Shown piece by piece: positions 1 to 8,503 of a stretch of 64,000 nucleotides of DNA. The stretch covers positions 1 through 64,000 of the forward strand of contig JBNKJS010000038.1 of assembly GCA_050291365.1 (NCBI GenBank), in the 5' to 3' direction. Source of the stretch: JAAGZL01 sp050291365 (GTDB taxonomy: Bacteria; Pseudomonadota; Gammaproteobacteria; Chromatiales; Chromatiaceae). Under the pieces are notes generated by a model, which had not been told where the DNA came from, searched no databases, and saw nothing but the letters and a program-made list of their open reading frames with translations. Positions within the stretch are counted from its first letter, which is position 1. Each line of letters begins with the position of its first letter. The position numbers were made by a program, and so were the translations under genes.

Positions 1-62
1 GGCCAAGGGCCAAGGGCCAAGGGCCAAGGGCCAAGGGCCAAGGGCCAAGGGCCAAGGGCCAA
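1..62. repeat. Heptanucleotide tandem repeat (GGCCAAG)n
   Basis: Eight perfect copies of the 7-bp unit GGCCAAG followed by a six-base partial copy. The array begins at base 1 of the window, so its true length is unknown. Because the unit length is not a multiple of... three, copy-number change would shift any frame, but no gene is seen across it. Slippage-prone arrays of this kind usually vary between strains; that is general knowledge, not something visible here. Confidence 0.95.
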
Positions 63-104
63 CAGATGATGGCCGAGCAATATAATATGTCAAGAAGTTT
101 TTTA

Positions 105-209
105 GCCCTGACACCTCGGCCCTGACACCTCGGCCCTGACACCTCGGCCCTGACACCTCGGCCCTGACACCTCGGCCCTAATACCTCATCCCTGCCCTTA
201 GCCCTTGCC
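105..209. repeat. 14-bp tandem repeat array with degenerate tail
   Basis: Five exact head-to-tail copies of the 14-bp unit GCCCTGACACCTCG fill 105-174. They are followed by decayed copies (175-209) in which the GCCCT core is kept but the rest drifts. The unit is unrelated to the heptamer array 43 bp upstream. No reading frame or known element was recognised in it. It lies about 90 bp upstream of the methyltransferase gene at 300. Confidence 0.93.
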
Positions 210-270
210 TGCAAACCAGAAAATTCGTAGTCTATGCCCCTTCCAAAATTAAAAGATAGAGATATAGCTC

Positions 271-289
271 TATAATTACACCATTTAAG
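271..289 (+). promoter_or_regulatory. Probable -10 box and ribosome binding site of the PCMT-family gene
   Basis: A perfect TATAAT lies at 271-276 and an AAGG Shine-Dalgarno-like stretch at 286-289, followed by ATG at 300. The TATAAT is partly inside a short inverted repeat (TAGAG ... CTCTA, 256-272). No convincing -35 box is found at the usual distance, so the promoter call is tentative. Confidence 0.4.
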
Positions 290-299
290 GTCACAACTA

Positions 300-962
300 A
301 TGATTACCAATAGCATGGAACTTGCCAGAGCCAACATGGTACAACAGCAGATCAGGCCCTGGGAGGTACTAGATTCCAAGGTTCTGGATTTGATTGCCAA
401 ACTGCCTCGAGAGGAGTTTGTTCCAGAGCAGTACCGCGAACTGGCATTTGCCGACAGCGAGATCGCCATAGGACATGACCAGAAGATGATGGCACCAAAA
501 GTGGAGGCAAGGATTCTTCAGGCCCTAAATATTCAACCAGAGGATAATATCCTGGAGATCGGCACCGGCAGTGGCTATCTCACTGCCTGTCTTGCCAAGA
601 TGGGAGCCAAGGTCACCAGCATTGATATCCAGGCCGATTTTACCAGCCACGCCGCTGAGCTGATGGAAAAACAGGGTATCGATAATGTAAAGCTGATTAC
701 CGGAGACGGCCTGGAGTTCGCGCAGGAAAATGGCCCATTTGATGTTATCGTGCTCACAGGATCTCTCCCCAGGATTGGTGAAAAACTTAAACGCCAGCTA
801 GAGATGGGCGGACGTCTGTTTGCGGTTGCCGGAGATTCACCGGCCATGGAGGCCACTCTGATCACCCGGGTCGGTGATTATCAGTGGCGCGAAGAAACAA
901 TCTTTGAGACTGATCTAGAGCGCCTGGAAGCGCCCGACGCCGCTCCCCAGTTTGTTTTCTAA
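300..962 (+). CDS. Protein-L-isoaspartate O-methyltransferase family protein
   Basis: A 220-residue SAM-dependent methyltransferase of the PCMT family, a cytoplasmic enzyme family that repairs isoaspartyl residues. The SAM-binding glycine motif is clear (NILEIGTGSGYLTA, about residues 82-95) and is preceded by the family's EFVPEQYRELAF region. The usual substrate-loop motif of true Pcm is replaced by MMAPKVEARIL, as in the divergent branch often found beside tolC or waaA in gammaproteobacteria, so true repair activity is not certain. The gene is convergent with waaA and their stop codons overlap (959-962). It is the only plus-strand gene in the left 42 kb. Confidence 0.88.
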   Translation: MITNSMELARANMVQQQIRPWEVLDSKVLDLIAKLPREEFVPEQYRELAFADSEIAIGHDQKMMAPKVEARILQALNIQPEDNILEIGTGSGYLTACLAKMGAKVTSIDIQADFTSHAAELMEKQGIDNVKLITGDGLEFAQENGPFDVIVLTGSLPRIGEKLKRQLEMGGRLFAVAGDSPAMEATLITRVGDYQWREETIFETDLERLEAPDAAPQFVF

Positions 963-2224
963 TTATTAGCCAACTGCTGTTCAATCAGACCAAACAACCT
1001 ATCCACCGCACCCTGGTTCTCCTGAACCACCAGGCGGCCATTCTCCCCCACCCGGGTGCGTTCACTGGCATCCTCCAGCCACAGCTGTATCACCTGAGCC
1101 AGCTCCTTGGGGTTGGTAACAACCCTGGCCGCGTCCTTTTCCAGTAACAGCTCACTGATGGCGGCAAAGTTGTACATGTGTGGGCCGAACACCACCGGCT
1201 TACCCAGGGCCGCCGGCTCCAGCACATTCTGCCCGCCACGCTTGATCAGGCTACCGCCCACAAAGGCAGCATCCGCCGCCGCCAGGAACAGGGCCAACTC
1301 ACCCATGGTGTCTCCCAGAAACAGCTCCACATCACTGTCACAAGCTTCTCCACTGGAACGCCGTACCGTTTTCAACTTTTCACGTTTACACAGAGCATAA
1401 ACCTTATCGAAACGTTCTGGATGGCGCGGAACTAACACCAGCAGGGCATTAGGAACAGATTCACGAATAATCTTATGGGCCTCCAGAACCTGCTCATCCT
1501 CCCCCTCCTGGGTGCTGGCCGCGACCCAAACTGGCCGATCCCCCCATTCGCGCTGCAACACTTCTGACCGCTCCAGCAGACTGGCGGGGAGACGGGAGTC
1601 AAACTTAACACTTCCGATAATGGTTATTCTCTCTTGCGGCATACCCAGGGCAGTAAACCTCTTGGCATCTGCCTCACCTTGGGCTGCTATCTGCCCAATC
1701 TTATTCAGGATCATGCGGGTAAATCTAGGCCATCGGGCGTAGCTGGCCGCCGACTTTTCAGACAACCTGGCATTGGCCAGAATAGTAGGAATACCCTTTT
1801 GCTCACACATAGCGAGCATATTGGGCCAGACCTCTGTCTCCATCATAACTAGCAGCTTGGGCCGGGCGCGGCGGATAAAGTTGCTCAGGGCAAAGGGCAG
1901 GTCATAGGGGGCATACACATGCAGCACGCTGTGGCCAAACAGAGTGGTGACCCGTTCGGAACCGGTGGGGGTGGTAGTAGTTATTACAATCGGCATCTCA
2001 GGATGGGCATCCAGCAATATCATTACCAGCCGTTCTGTTGCCATAACCTCGCCCACGGATACCGCATGAATCCAGATGCTTTCGCTGATTTCAAATGCCG
2101 TAAAGAAGCCAAAACGCTCCAACCAGCGGCGTCGATAGTCAGGAGCTCTCAGACTTTTCCACTGCAGGCGCAACAAAATAACGGGCACCAGCAGATAGAA
2201 CAGTATGGTATAGAGACGTAGCAT
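959..2224 (-). CDS. waaA: 3-deoxy-D-manno-octulosonic acid (Kdo) transferase
   Basis: WaaA/KdtA, an inner-membrane-anchored GT30 enzyme that moves Kdo from CMP-Kdo to lipid IVA, the first step of LPS core assembly. The 421-residue length is typical. An N-terminal membrane anchor (about residues 5-20) precedes the family signatures HAVSVGEVMA (about 54-63), METEVWPNML and ANARLSEKS. The C-terminal GT-B half has the GGSLIKRGGQNVLEPAALG nucleotide-sugar region. It is the last gene of the minus-strand core operon, 9 bp after gmhA. Confidence 0.97.
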   Translation of the reverse strand: MLRLYTILFYLLVPVILLRLQWKSLRAPDYRRRWLERFGFFTAFEISESIWIHAVSVGEVMATERLVMILLDAHPEMPIVITTTTPTGSERVTTLFGHSVLHVYAPYDLPFALSNFIRRARPKLLVMMETEVWPNMLAMCEQKGIPTILANARLSEKSAASYARWPRFTRMILNKIGQIAAQGEADAKRFTALGMPQERITIIGSVKFDSRLPASLLERSEVLQREWGDRPVWVAASTQEGEDEQVLEAHKIIRESVPNALLVLVPRHPERFDKVYALCKREKLKTVRRSSGEACDSDVELFLGDTMGELALFLAAADAAFVGGSLIKRGGQNVLEPAALGKPVVFGPHMYNFAAISELLLEKDAARVVTNPKELAQVIQLWLEDASERTRVGENGRLVVQENQGAVDRLFGLIEQQLANN

Positions 2225-2233
2225 ATTGCTCGA

Positions 2234-2818
2234 TTATTGGGGAAACAACTCGTCTTCTACGCAAGCACAGAGGGAGTGGGCAAACACTATATGCTGCTCC
2301 TGGATAATCCTGGTGTCGTGACCCTGGGCCAGGATGGTGCAGTCAGCCAGCGGCCCCGCCTCCCCACCATCCCTTCCCGCAAACAGGATGCTGCCAAAAC
2401 CAAGCTCTCTGCATCTCTTCAGGGCGTTGACGATGTTTGGTGAGTTTCCAGAGGTGCTTATCCCCAGAAACAGGTCCCCCTCTCGCATCTTCCCTTCCAC
2501 TTGACGCTGAAAGATCATGTCATAGCCGTAATCGTTACCTATGGCGGTGAGGGTGGAGCTATCCACCGTCAGCGCCTCTGCCGGAAGCGCTGCGCGATCC
2601 CGTCCCAGGCGACAAACGAACTCCGCCGCCAGATGCTGGGCATCCGCTGCGGAACCACCGTTACCTGCGATATAGAGCCTCCCGCCATTGCGGTAGGATT
2701 CCACCACCTGAGTGACAGCCTGGTGGAAACGCTCCAGTTGTTTATCCTGTTGCATGAATGCCTGCTTGGACTGGATAGAGTCCTGCATGGCGTTCCTTAG
2801 TGCTTCTGCATATTTCAT
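2234..2818 (-). CDS. gmhA: Sedoheptulose 7-phosphate isomerase
   Basis: GmhA, a cytosolic SIS-domain enzyme that converts sedoheptulose 7-phosphate to glycero-manno-heptose 7-phosphate, first step of ADP-heptose synthesis. The 194 residues are full length. The phosphosugar loop AGNGGSAADAQHLAAEF (about 52-68), the ISTSGNSPN loop (about 120-128) and the C-terminal IIQEQHIVFAHSLC helix with its zinc/catalytic His are all present. It works with HldE encoded at 6360-7784. Intergenic distances are 9 bp to waaA and 35 bp from the aldo/keto reductase. Confidence 0.97.
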   Translation of the reverse strand: MKYAEALRNAMQDSIQSKQAFMQQDKQLERFHQAVTQVVESYRNGGRLYIAGNGGSAADAQHLAAEFVCRLGRDRAALPAEALTVDSSTLTAIGNDYGYDMIFQRQVEGKMREGDLFLGISTSGNSPNIVNALKRCRELGFGSILFAGRDGGEAGPLADCTILAQGHDTRIIQEQHIVFAHSLCACVEDELFPQ

Positions 2819-2853
2819 ATTCGGTTTATTCAGTATTCGAGGGCTGTGGAGAC

Positions 2854-3630
2854 TTATTTCACCACAGAATCGAGCATCTTTACATTATCTTGCAGGTGCT
2901 GGGGGTTAATGGTGCCCACGATCATGCTGCTGACGCCAGGCTGAGAGAAGACATACTCCATGGATTTTGCTACCCCTTCCGGCCCGCTCACATGGCCGCT
3001 CTGCAGCCCCTTTTTGATCAGTACGCCCTTGTTGGCAGCCGCGGCCGCCGCCAGAACCGGCAGGTCGTCCCTATAGTCTGGATTGCATGTAGCCATCACT
3101 ACGTCCATCTCTTGCACCGTACGCAGACCACCCTCGGGGCTCTTGCTAGACATGCCGTGGGCGCGGATCAGCCCACGCTGCTTCAACTCCCGCAGGGCGT
3201 CCAGGGCACCCTCCTGCTCCAGGATACGCAGGTCATCGCCATCCGAGTGGATCAGAACCAGATCCAGATAATCCATATTTAGGGTGCGCAGGCTATGCTC
3301 AACCACCAGGATGGTGGTATCGAATGAGAAGTCGAATCTGGACGCGCCATTTTCAAAAAACTCACCCACCTTTGAGACCACTACCCATTGGTCACGCGGT
3401 CCTGGCAACAGCCTACCCAGCCGAGACTGGCTGCTTCCATAGGCCGGCGCAGTATCCAGCAGATTTATGCCCAGTTCCGAGGCCAAAGCCAGCAGGTCGC
3501 TTATCTCTGCATCCTGCGGCAGATCAAATGGCTTGGGGTACTTCACCTGCTCATTGCGCCCAAACTTGACCGTACCCAGCCCTATAGGACTGACCATAAT
3601 GCCGGTTGCGCCCAGGGGTCTCAGTTGCAT
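2854..3630 (-). CDS. Aldo/keto reductase
   Basis: A 258-residue NAD(P)H-dependent reductase with an AKR barrel. The catalytic tetrad can be followed: Asp and Tyr in LLDTAPAYGSSQSRLG, Lys in WVVVSKVG and His in LVLIHSDG. The end (GVSSMIVGTINPQHLQDN) is the usual cofactor-binding helix. The substrate is unknown. Its start overlaps the stop of the FAD oxidoreductase by one base (TAATG), so the two are translationally coupled. I recall a similar pair near waaA in Pseudomonas aeruginosa (PA4991/PA4992), which suggests a conserved but uncharacterised role linked to LPS core or cell-envelope metabolism. Confidence 0.93.
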   Translation of the reverse strand: MQLRPLGATGIMVSPIGLGTVKFGRNEQVKYPKPFDLPQDAEISDLLALASELGINLLDTAPAYGSSQSRLGRLLPGPRDQWVVVSKVGEFFENGASRFDFSFDTTILVVEHSLRTLNMDYLDLVLIHSDGDDLRILEQEGALDALRELKQRGLIRAHGMSSKSPEGGLRTVQEMDVVMATCNPDYRDDLPVLAAAAAANKGVLIKKGLQSGHVSGPEGVAKSMEYVFSQPGVSSMIVGTINPQHLQDNVKMLDSVVK

Positions 3631-4811
3631 TATCCTGATACCTCCCAGGGCGGCAGCGCCAGATCTGGCCGCGGCAGTTTAATTAGACACTCTTCCTCAT
3701 CCGGCTGCGGCACCACTCCATCTCTCTCCAACGTGGCAAGAATCTCTTGAGCCAGGCGCGGGGCGAAGGCAAGCTTGGTAGGCCAAACAGTTATAACACC
3801 ACCATCTGAATCCAGAAAACAGCTCTCCGGGCGTATGCCGCCTGCTGTCTTCGGCTCTGCCCGGTCGATGCGCAGGCTGGACCATTCGGCATTTGAGATG
3901 TCGATCCAGGACAGTACCTCGGCAAGCTCCTGCTTGCACGCGGCGATCTGCTGCTCAGGTGAACGATCAATCCCGGACTCCGCAATCTGCCCACCCAGAT
4001 ACCAAGAGGTACGTCCATCCGACATAGTGGAACTTGTTACGGTGATGCGCGGGGTTGTACCTGAGCCCAGGCAGTGGGCATACATGGGGGGCAGGTCACC
4101 CATGGCTACCACCATATGCAGCGGCCGGAGTTGCATGGCAGGACGGCTCCTGCCCAGCTTCTCTAATAACTCCCTGTTACCTTTTCCAGCCGCAAAGATC
4201 AGACGCCCTGCCTCAATCGCCAGATCCTGGCCGGGGATGCCTATCAGGTAAGATCCACTTGCACACCGCTCAAACTGGAACTCATTATCTTCCAGCCGAT
4301 AACAGTGATCTCCCAACTGGTCCGCCAGCTCCTTGACTAGAGAGGCTACATCCAACACCTGCTCTTCCAGTCGATACAGGTTCCCCTTGAAATCTGGGTG
4401 TTGGAACGATTGCGGGCGATCGTCCGGCTCAATCGGCATCATGCGGCTACGCATCGCCTTGCCAGCAAAAAAACCTGCCATACGTGAGATCAGCCCGGTG
4501 GTGGACCAGAGGTACTGATGATCGCTCAACACCTTTACCCGCTCCAGGTCCAGCTCTCCTCGACCCTCAAGACACGCCCGCCACAGGGCAGGCATTTCAC
4601 CTATGGCGCGAGCAGATTCTGTGAGGCTGCCGGTGAGGGCATACTTAGCGCCGCCGTGGATAATGCCCTGGGAGGCAATGGTCTGCACCCCACCCAAATC
4701 ATTGGGTTCAAACAGCACCGCAGCAAAGCCAGCCTGGCGCAGACGTGCCAAGGTCCAAAGGCCTGCGATACCGCCCCCGAAGATTGCTATGTCAGCCCTG
4801 GCCTTTTGCAT
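3630..4811 (-). CDS. FAD-dependent oxidoreductase (DAO / glycerol-3-phosphate dehydrogenase-like)
   Basis: A 393-residue flavoprotein of the DAO superfamily. The N-terminal dinucleotide fold is plain (IAIFGGGIAGLWTLARL, about residues 8-24), followed by SQGIIHGGAKYALTG, a glycerol-3-phosphate-dehydrogenase-like substrate/FAD loop. No signal peptide or clear membrane segment is seen. The physiological substrate is not known. It is coupled to the downstream aldo/keto reductase (1-bp overlap) and lies 15 bp after ugd, within the core-biosynthesis operon. A joint redox step on a shared metabolite is plausible but unproven. Confidence 0.9.
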   Translation of the reverse strand: MQKARADIAIFGGGIAGLWTLARLRQAGFAAVLFEPNDLGGVQTIASQGIIHGGAKYALTGSLTESARAIGEMPALWRACLEGRGELDLERVKVLSDHQYLWSTTGLISRMAGFFAGKAMRSRMMPIEPDDRPQSFQHPDFKGNLYRLEEQVLDVASLVKELADQLGDHCYRLEDNEFQFERCASGSYLIGIPGQDLAIEAGRLIFAAGKGNRELLEKLGRSRPAMQLRPLHMVVAMGDLPPMYAHCLGSGTTPRITVTSSTMSDGRTSWYLGGQIAESGIDRSPEQQIAACKQELAEVLSWIDISNAEWSSLRIDRAEPKTAGGIRPESCFLDSDGGVITVWPTKLAFAPRLAQEILATLERDGVVPQPDEEECLIKLPRPDLALPPWEVSG

Positions 4812-4826
4812 ATGAATGGTTTTGGA

Positions 4827-6173
4827 TCAGACCGATCCGCTTATGCTGGCCCCGCGCCCTATGCCGTAATAGGTGATACCCTCTATCTCCATGGTCTCCA
4901 GATCGTACAGATTTCTGCCATCGAAGATAACTGGCTGCTGCAGCCTGGCCCTGATGATGCCAAAATCCGGGGCGCGGAACTGTTTCCACTCCGTCACAAT
5001 GACCAGGGCATCGGCCGACTCCAAAGCCTGTTCCGATGACTCAGATATAACCAGATCGTCCCTATCACCATAGATGCGTCTGGCCTCTTTATCCGCCTCC
5101 GGATCATAGGCCTGAACCCGCGCCCCAGCCTCCCACAACTCCTCCATCAAGACGCGGCTGGGTGCCTCGCGCATATCATCGGTGTTGGGCTTGAAGGCTA
5201 GGCCCCAGAGGGCAAAAACCTTCCCCTCAAGATCGCCAGCGAAGTGTTTATAGATCTTGGCAAACAGGCTGTGCTTCTGGTCCTCATTTACCTGATCTAC
5301 CGCCTGCAGCAGTTGGGCCTGGTAGCCGTGTTGTCCAGCAGTATGCTTCAGGGCCTTCACGTCCTTAGGAAAACAGGAGCCGCCGTAACCGGCACCTGGA
5401 TAGATAAAGTGGTAGCCGATGCGCCGGTCTGAACCGATGCCAATCCTGACCTGTTCAATATCAGCCCCCACCTTTTCAGCGATATTCGCCAACTCGTTCA
5501 TAAAGGTGATCTTGGTGGCCAACATGGCGTTGGCGGCATATTTAGTCAGCTCGGCCGAACGGATATCCATCTCGATAAGACGATCATGGTTACGGTTGAA
5601 GGGGGCGTAGAGGGCACGCAGATTCTCCGTTGCATCATGGTTGTCGGCACCTATTATGATGCGATCAGGCTTCATGAAATCATCGATGGCATTGCCCTCT
5701 TTCAGAAACTCCGGGTTGGATACCACATCAAACCCCATACCCCCCATGCCCCGCTCCTCCAGGGCCTGCTCAAGTTCCGCGCGCACCCGGTCGGCAGTGC
5801 CCACCGGCACTGTGGATTTGTCTACGATGATCTTATATTCGTCCAAGTGGCTACCGATGGTTCTGGCCACAGCCAGCACATATTGCATGTCGGCCGAACC
5901 ATCTTCGTCTGGCGGGGTGCCAACAGCAATAAACTGAAACATGCCGTGGGAGACGCCTTCGGCGGAGTCGGAGGTAAAGGCCATCCGCCCGGCATCCATG
6001 TTGCTCTGTATCAAGACATCAAGTCCAGGCTCGTGGATCGTAACCCTGCCCTGCTGTAGGCTTGCGACCTTCTCCTCGTCCACATCCACACAGAGGACAT
6101 CGTGCCCCACCTCCGCCAGACAGGCACCGGTGACCAAGCCCACGTAACCCGATCCAAAGATTGTAACTTTCAT
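4827..6173 (-). CDS. ugd: UDP-glucose 6-dehydrogenase
   Basis: A 448-residue UDP-glucose/GDP-mannose dehydrogenase family enzyme that makes UDP-glucuronate with two NAD+. The N-terminal Rossmann motif (IFGSGYVGLVTGACLAEVGH), the catalytic-Cys segment GGSCFPKDVKAL (about residues 257-268) and the C-terminal UDP-binding domain (LWGLAFKPNTDDMREAPS) are present. The start is supported by an AAGAGG Shine-Dalgarno 6 bp upstream. It is preceded by a 186-bp spacer, so it may have its own promoter. UDP-glucuronate could feed core, O-antigen or capsule. Confidence 0.96.
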   Translation of the reverse strand: MKVTIFGSGYVGLVTGACLAEVGHDVLCVDVDEEKVASLQQGRVTIHEPGLDVLIQSNMDAGRMAFTSDSAEGVSHGMFQFIAVGTPPDEDGSADMQYVLAVARTIGSHLDEYKIIVDKSTVPVGTADRVRAELEQALEERGMGGMGFDVVSNPEFLKEGNAIDDFMKPDRIIIGADNHDATENLRALYAPFNRNHDRLIEMDIRSAELTKYAANAMLATKITFMNELANIAEKVGADIEQVRIGIGSDRRIGYHFIYPGAGYGGSCFPKDVKALKHTAGQHGYQAQLLQAVDQVNEDQKHSLFAKIYKHFAGDLEGKVFALWGLAFKPNTDDMREAPSRVLMEELWEAGARVQAYDPEADKEARRIYGDRDDLVISESSEQALESADALVIVTEWKQFRAPDFGIIRARLQQPVIFDGRNLYDLETMEIEGITYYGIGRGASISGSV

Positions 6174-6359
6174 ACCAGACCTCTTAGGTCGTCTCTGAAT
6201 GAACCGTCATTCAAAAGAAAGACGGAGTGATAAGAAACATTGAATTAATCAGATCTTCCGTAGTTTTCTATACTCGAAATTCATTGGGCGCAAAATAGCA
6301 CTCTTGGGTTAGTTTGCGTTTATTCGCCTTCATTTGCGGATAAAATATATAACCACCGA

Positions 6360-7784
6360 TTAAGAGCGATCACGAATTGTATTGATCGTGCCGGTGGTGG
6401 AACAGTTGTCCACAAAGCTCATGACCTTTACCTCGCCTCCAGCCTCGCGCACACAGTTAGCGCCAGGTATGTCATCCGGGTTATTGTCCCCACCCTTGAC
6501 CAGAAAATCCGGTTTTATACGACAAATCAGGCGTTCTGGAGTCTCTTCCGAAAACGGCACTACCCAATCCACGCAGCCTAAGGCAGCAAGCACTGTCATG
6601 CGTCGATCCAGGCTATTTACCGGGCGGTCGCTGCCCTTTAGTTGGCGCACTGTCTCATCAATGTTTACCGCAACAATAAGGCGATCACCTAAACGGCTAG
6701 CCTGTTCCAGATAGGTGACATGTCCGGCATGCAAGATATCGAAACAGCCATTGGTAAAAACCACTGTCTCACCCCGAGCTCTAGCTGTTGTTATGGCTGC
6801 CACCAGCCCCTCTTCATCCACCGCGCCGCGGTGGATAACCTGCTGTCTGGCCAAGGCGCTGCTTATCTCATCCATGGATGCGGTAGCTGTACCCAATTTA
6901 CCAACCACGATGCCTGCTGCAATATTGGACAACTGGGTAGCAGCCTCCAGCGGCATGCCAGCAGCCAAAGCCGCAGCCAGGACCGAGATCACAGTATCGC
7001 CAGCTCCGGTAACATCGAATACCTCGCGGGCATGAGTTGGCAGATGGCGTGCCGGCTTATCCCGCTCCAACAGCGTCATGCCCTGCTCTCCACGGGTTAC
7101 CAGAAGCGCCCCAAGATTAAGTCGCTCCATCAGTCCTAGGCCACGCTCAACCAATTGCTCATCTGACCCGCATGGGCCCACCACGGCCTCAAGCTCCGAT
7201 AGATTTGGGGTAAGAAGGGTGGCGCCTGAGTATTTGTCAAAGTCAGAGCCTTTTGGATCAACCAGTACTGGCTTACCAGATGCCCGGGCACGAGCGATAA
7301 ACTCGCCTACATCACGCAGAGTCCCCTTACCATAATCAGATAGCACAACTAGGTCGGCATTCGCTAACAGCGAATCAAAACGAGACAGAAACTCTGCTGA
7401 ATCAAAACCGGGAAAGCCGTCCTCAAAGTCTAGCCGTATTAGCTGCTGATGACGGCTAATTACCCTCAGTTTGGTAATGGTAGGGAGACCATCAAGACGC
7501 TCAAAACTGCACTCCACCCCATGCTCTTGCAGTTGTTGCTCCAGGGTGTTGGCCATGTCGTCATCCCCGGTAAGACCAAGCAGAGTAGCCTTGCCGTCCA
7601 GGGAGGTGATGTTCAGCGCCACATTGCCAGCGCCGCCGGGACGGCCCTCTTCACCTGTTACCCGTACCACCGGAACCGGGGCCTCTGGAGAGATGCGGTT
7701 GGTGCCTCCGTGCCAGTAGCTGTCGAGCATAACGTCGCCCACAACCAGCACATTTATATCACTAAAATCAGGTAGTTCTATCAT
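6360..7784 (-). CDS. hldE: Bifunctional heptose-7-phosphate kinase / heptose-1-phosphate adenylyltransferase
   Basis: HldE (RfaE), 474 residues, carries both ADP-heptose steps. Residues 1 to about 320 form a ribokinase-fold kinase (VVGDVMLDSYW; GRPGGAGNVALN; DVTGAGDTVIS with the catalytic Asp). Residues about 340-474 are the adenylyltransferase with TNGCFDILHAGH. Together with GmhA (2234-2818) it supplies ADP-heptose for the inner core; gmhB and hldD are not in the window. It begins 62 bp after the kinase gene at 7847. Confidence 0.97.
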   Translation of the reverse strand: MIELPDFSDINVLVVGDVMLDSYWHGGTNRISPEAPVPVVRVTGEEGRPGGAGNVALNITSLDGKATLLGLTGDDDMANTLEQQLQEHGVECSFERLDGLPTITKLRVISRHQQLIRLDFEDGFPGFDSAEFLSRFDSLLANADLVVLSDYGKGTLRDVGEFIARARASGKPVLVDPKGSDFDKYSGATLLTPNLSELEAVVGPCGSDEQLVERGLGLMERLNLGALLVTRGEQGMTLLERDKPARHLPTHAREVFDVTGAGDTVISVLAAALAAGMPLEAATQLSNIAAGIVVGKLGTATASMDEISSALARQQVIHRGAVDEEGLVAAITTARARGETVVFTNGCFDILHAGHVTYLEQASRLGDRLIVAVNIDETVRQLKGSDRPVNSLDRRMTVLAALGCVDWVVPFSEETPERLICRIKPDFLVKGGDNNPDDIPGANCVREAGGEVKVMSFVDNCSTTGTINTIRDRS

Positions 7785-7846
7785 TGATCCGCTTGATTAA
7801 GATTTAAAAACAGGATGGTAACACAACAGAAAGCGCTTTCGTGTGT

Positions 7847-8497
7847 CTATATGGTTTCAGCAAGCAACCTTATCTTTTTGCCCTTACCCTCATCAAGGCC
7901 CGCAGCATCAATATATAGATCGAGAAATCGCCCCAAACCAAATTGAGTAAATATATTCCGCTGCTCCTGATTGCGTAACAGGTGACGGAAATTACGTCTT
8001 CTCTGATCCACCCGGAGCGAGACCCTGGAGAAGCGCATATCAGCAACATCTATAAGGCCAAACCCGCCGTTCGGCAACAACAGGATATTCCCTAAATGGA
8101 GGGAGCGGAAAAAGATGCCTTTACGGTGCAGTAGCGCAATAAACTCAGCCAGTCTCTGAAATATCTCATCTGAAATCCCCTCCCGCCCAGCTAGCTTTTC
8201 CAAAGACTCCCCCTCCATTAGGGGGTAGATAATCCCGTGGCGTTTTATGGCGTTACAGTAGAACACCCGCTCCACCTGCACACATGGAATACCCATGGCG
8301 ATAAGACGCCTAGCATTACGCTTAAAGCGCAAGGTGTATGGGTATATGACGGAAAGTGAAAACCAGCGCTTTACCCGAATCAGCTTTATTATCTGCATAC
8401 CCGGCGTCATAAGCACCTTTACACCGTGCCGGTCACGCTCAAGCTCGGTTGCCCCTTGAGTCAACTTGGTATATTCGTTTGCAGACATCAACCACAT
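7847..8497 (-). CDS. LPS-kinase-like (Kdo/WaaP fold) protein
   Basis: A 216-residue protein with the eukaryotic-like kinase core found in LPS core kinases. The catalytic-loop region appears as RSLHLGNILLLPNGG and the metal-binding Asp as GLIDVADMRF. The Asp of the usual HxD catalytic motif is replaced (SLHLGN), so catalytic competence needs testing. Short N-lobe (VKVLMTPGMQIIKLIRVKR) contains a candidate ATP lysine. It starts 6 bp after the stop of the second kinase gene, so they are co-transcribed; both probably act on LPS core sugars at the cytoplasmic face. Confidence 0.78.
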   Translation of the reverse strand: MWLMSANEYTKLTQGATELERDRHGVKVLMTPGMQIIKLIRVKRWFSLSVIYPYTLRFKRNARRLIAMGIPCVQVERVFYCNAIKRHGIIYPLMEGESLEKLAGREGISDEIFQRLAEFIALLHRKGIFFRSLHLGNILLLPNGGFGLIDVADMRFSRVSLRVDQRRRNFRHLLRNQEQRNIFTQFGLGRFLDLYIDAAGLDEGKGKKIRLLAETI

Positions 8498-8503
8498 AAC
8501 AGA

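Noticed and set aside
1..209. CRISPR array
   Set aside because: Direct contiguous repeats without spacers; unit length 7 and 14 bp.
575..865. Minus-strand ORF opposite the PCMT gene
   Set aside because: Antisense shadow without start signal or motif.
1240..1262. JUMPstart/ops element
   Set aside because: A CTACCGCC octamer occurs, but inside waaA coding sequence; no JUMPstart context found in intergenic regions.
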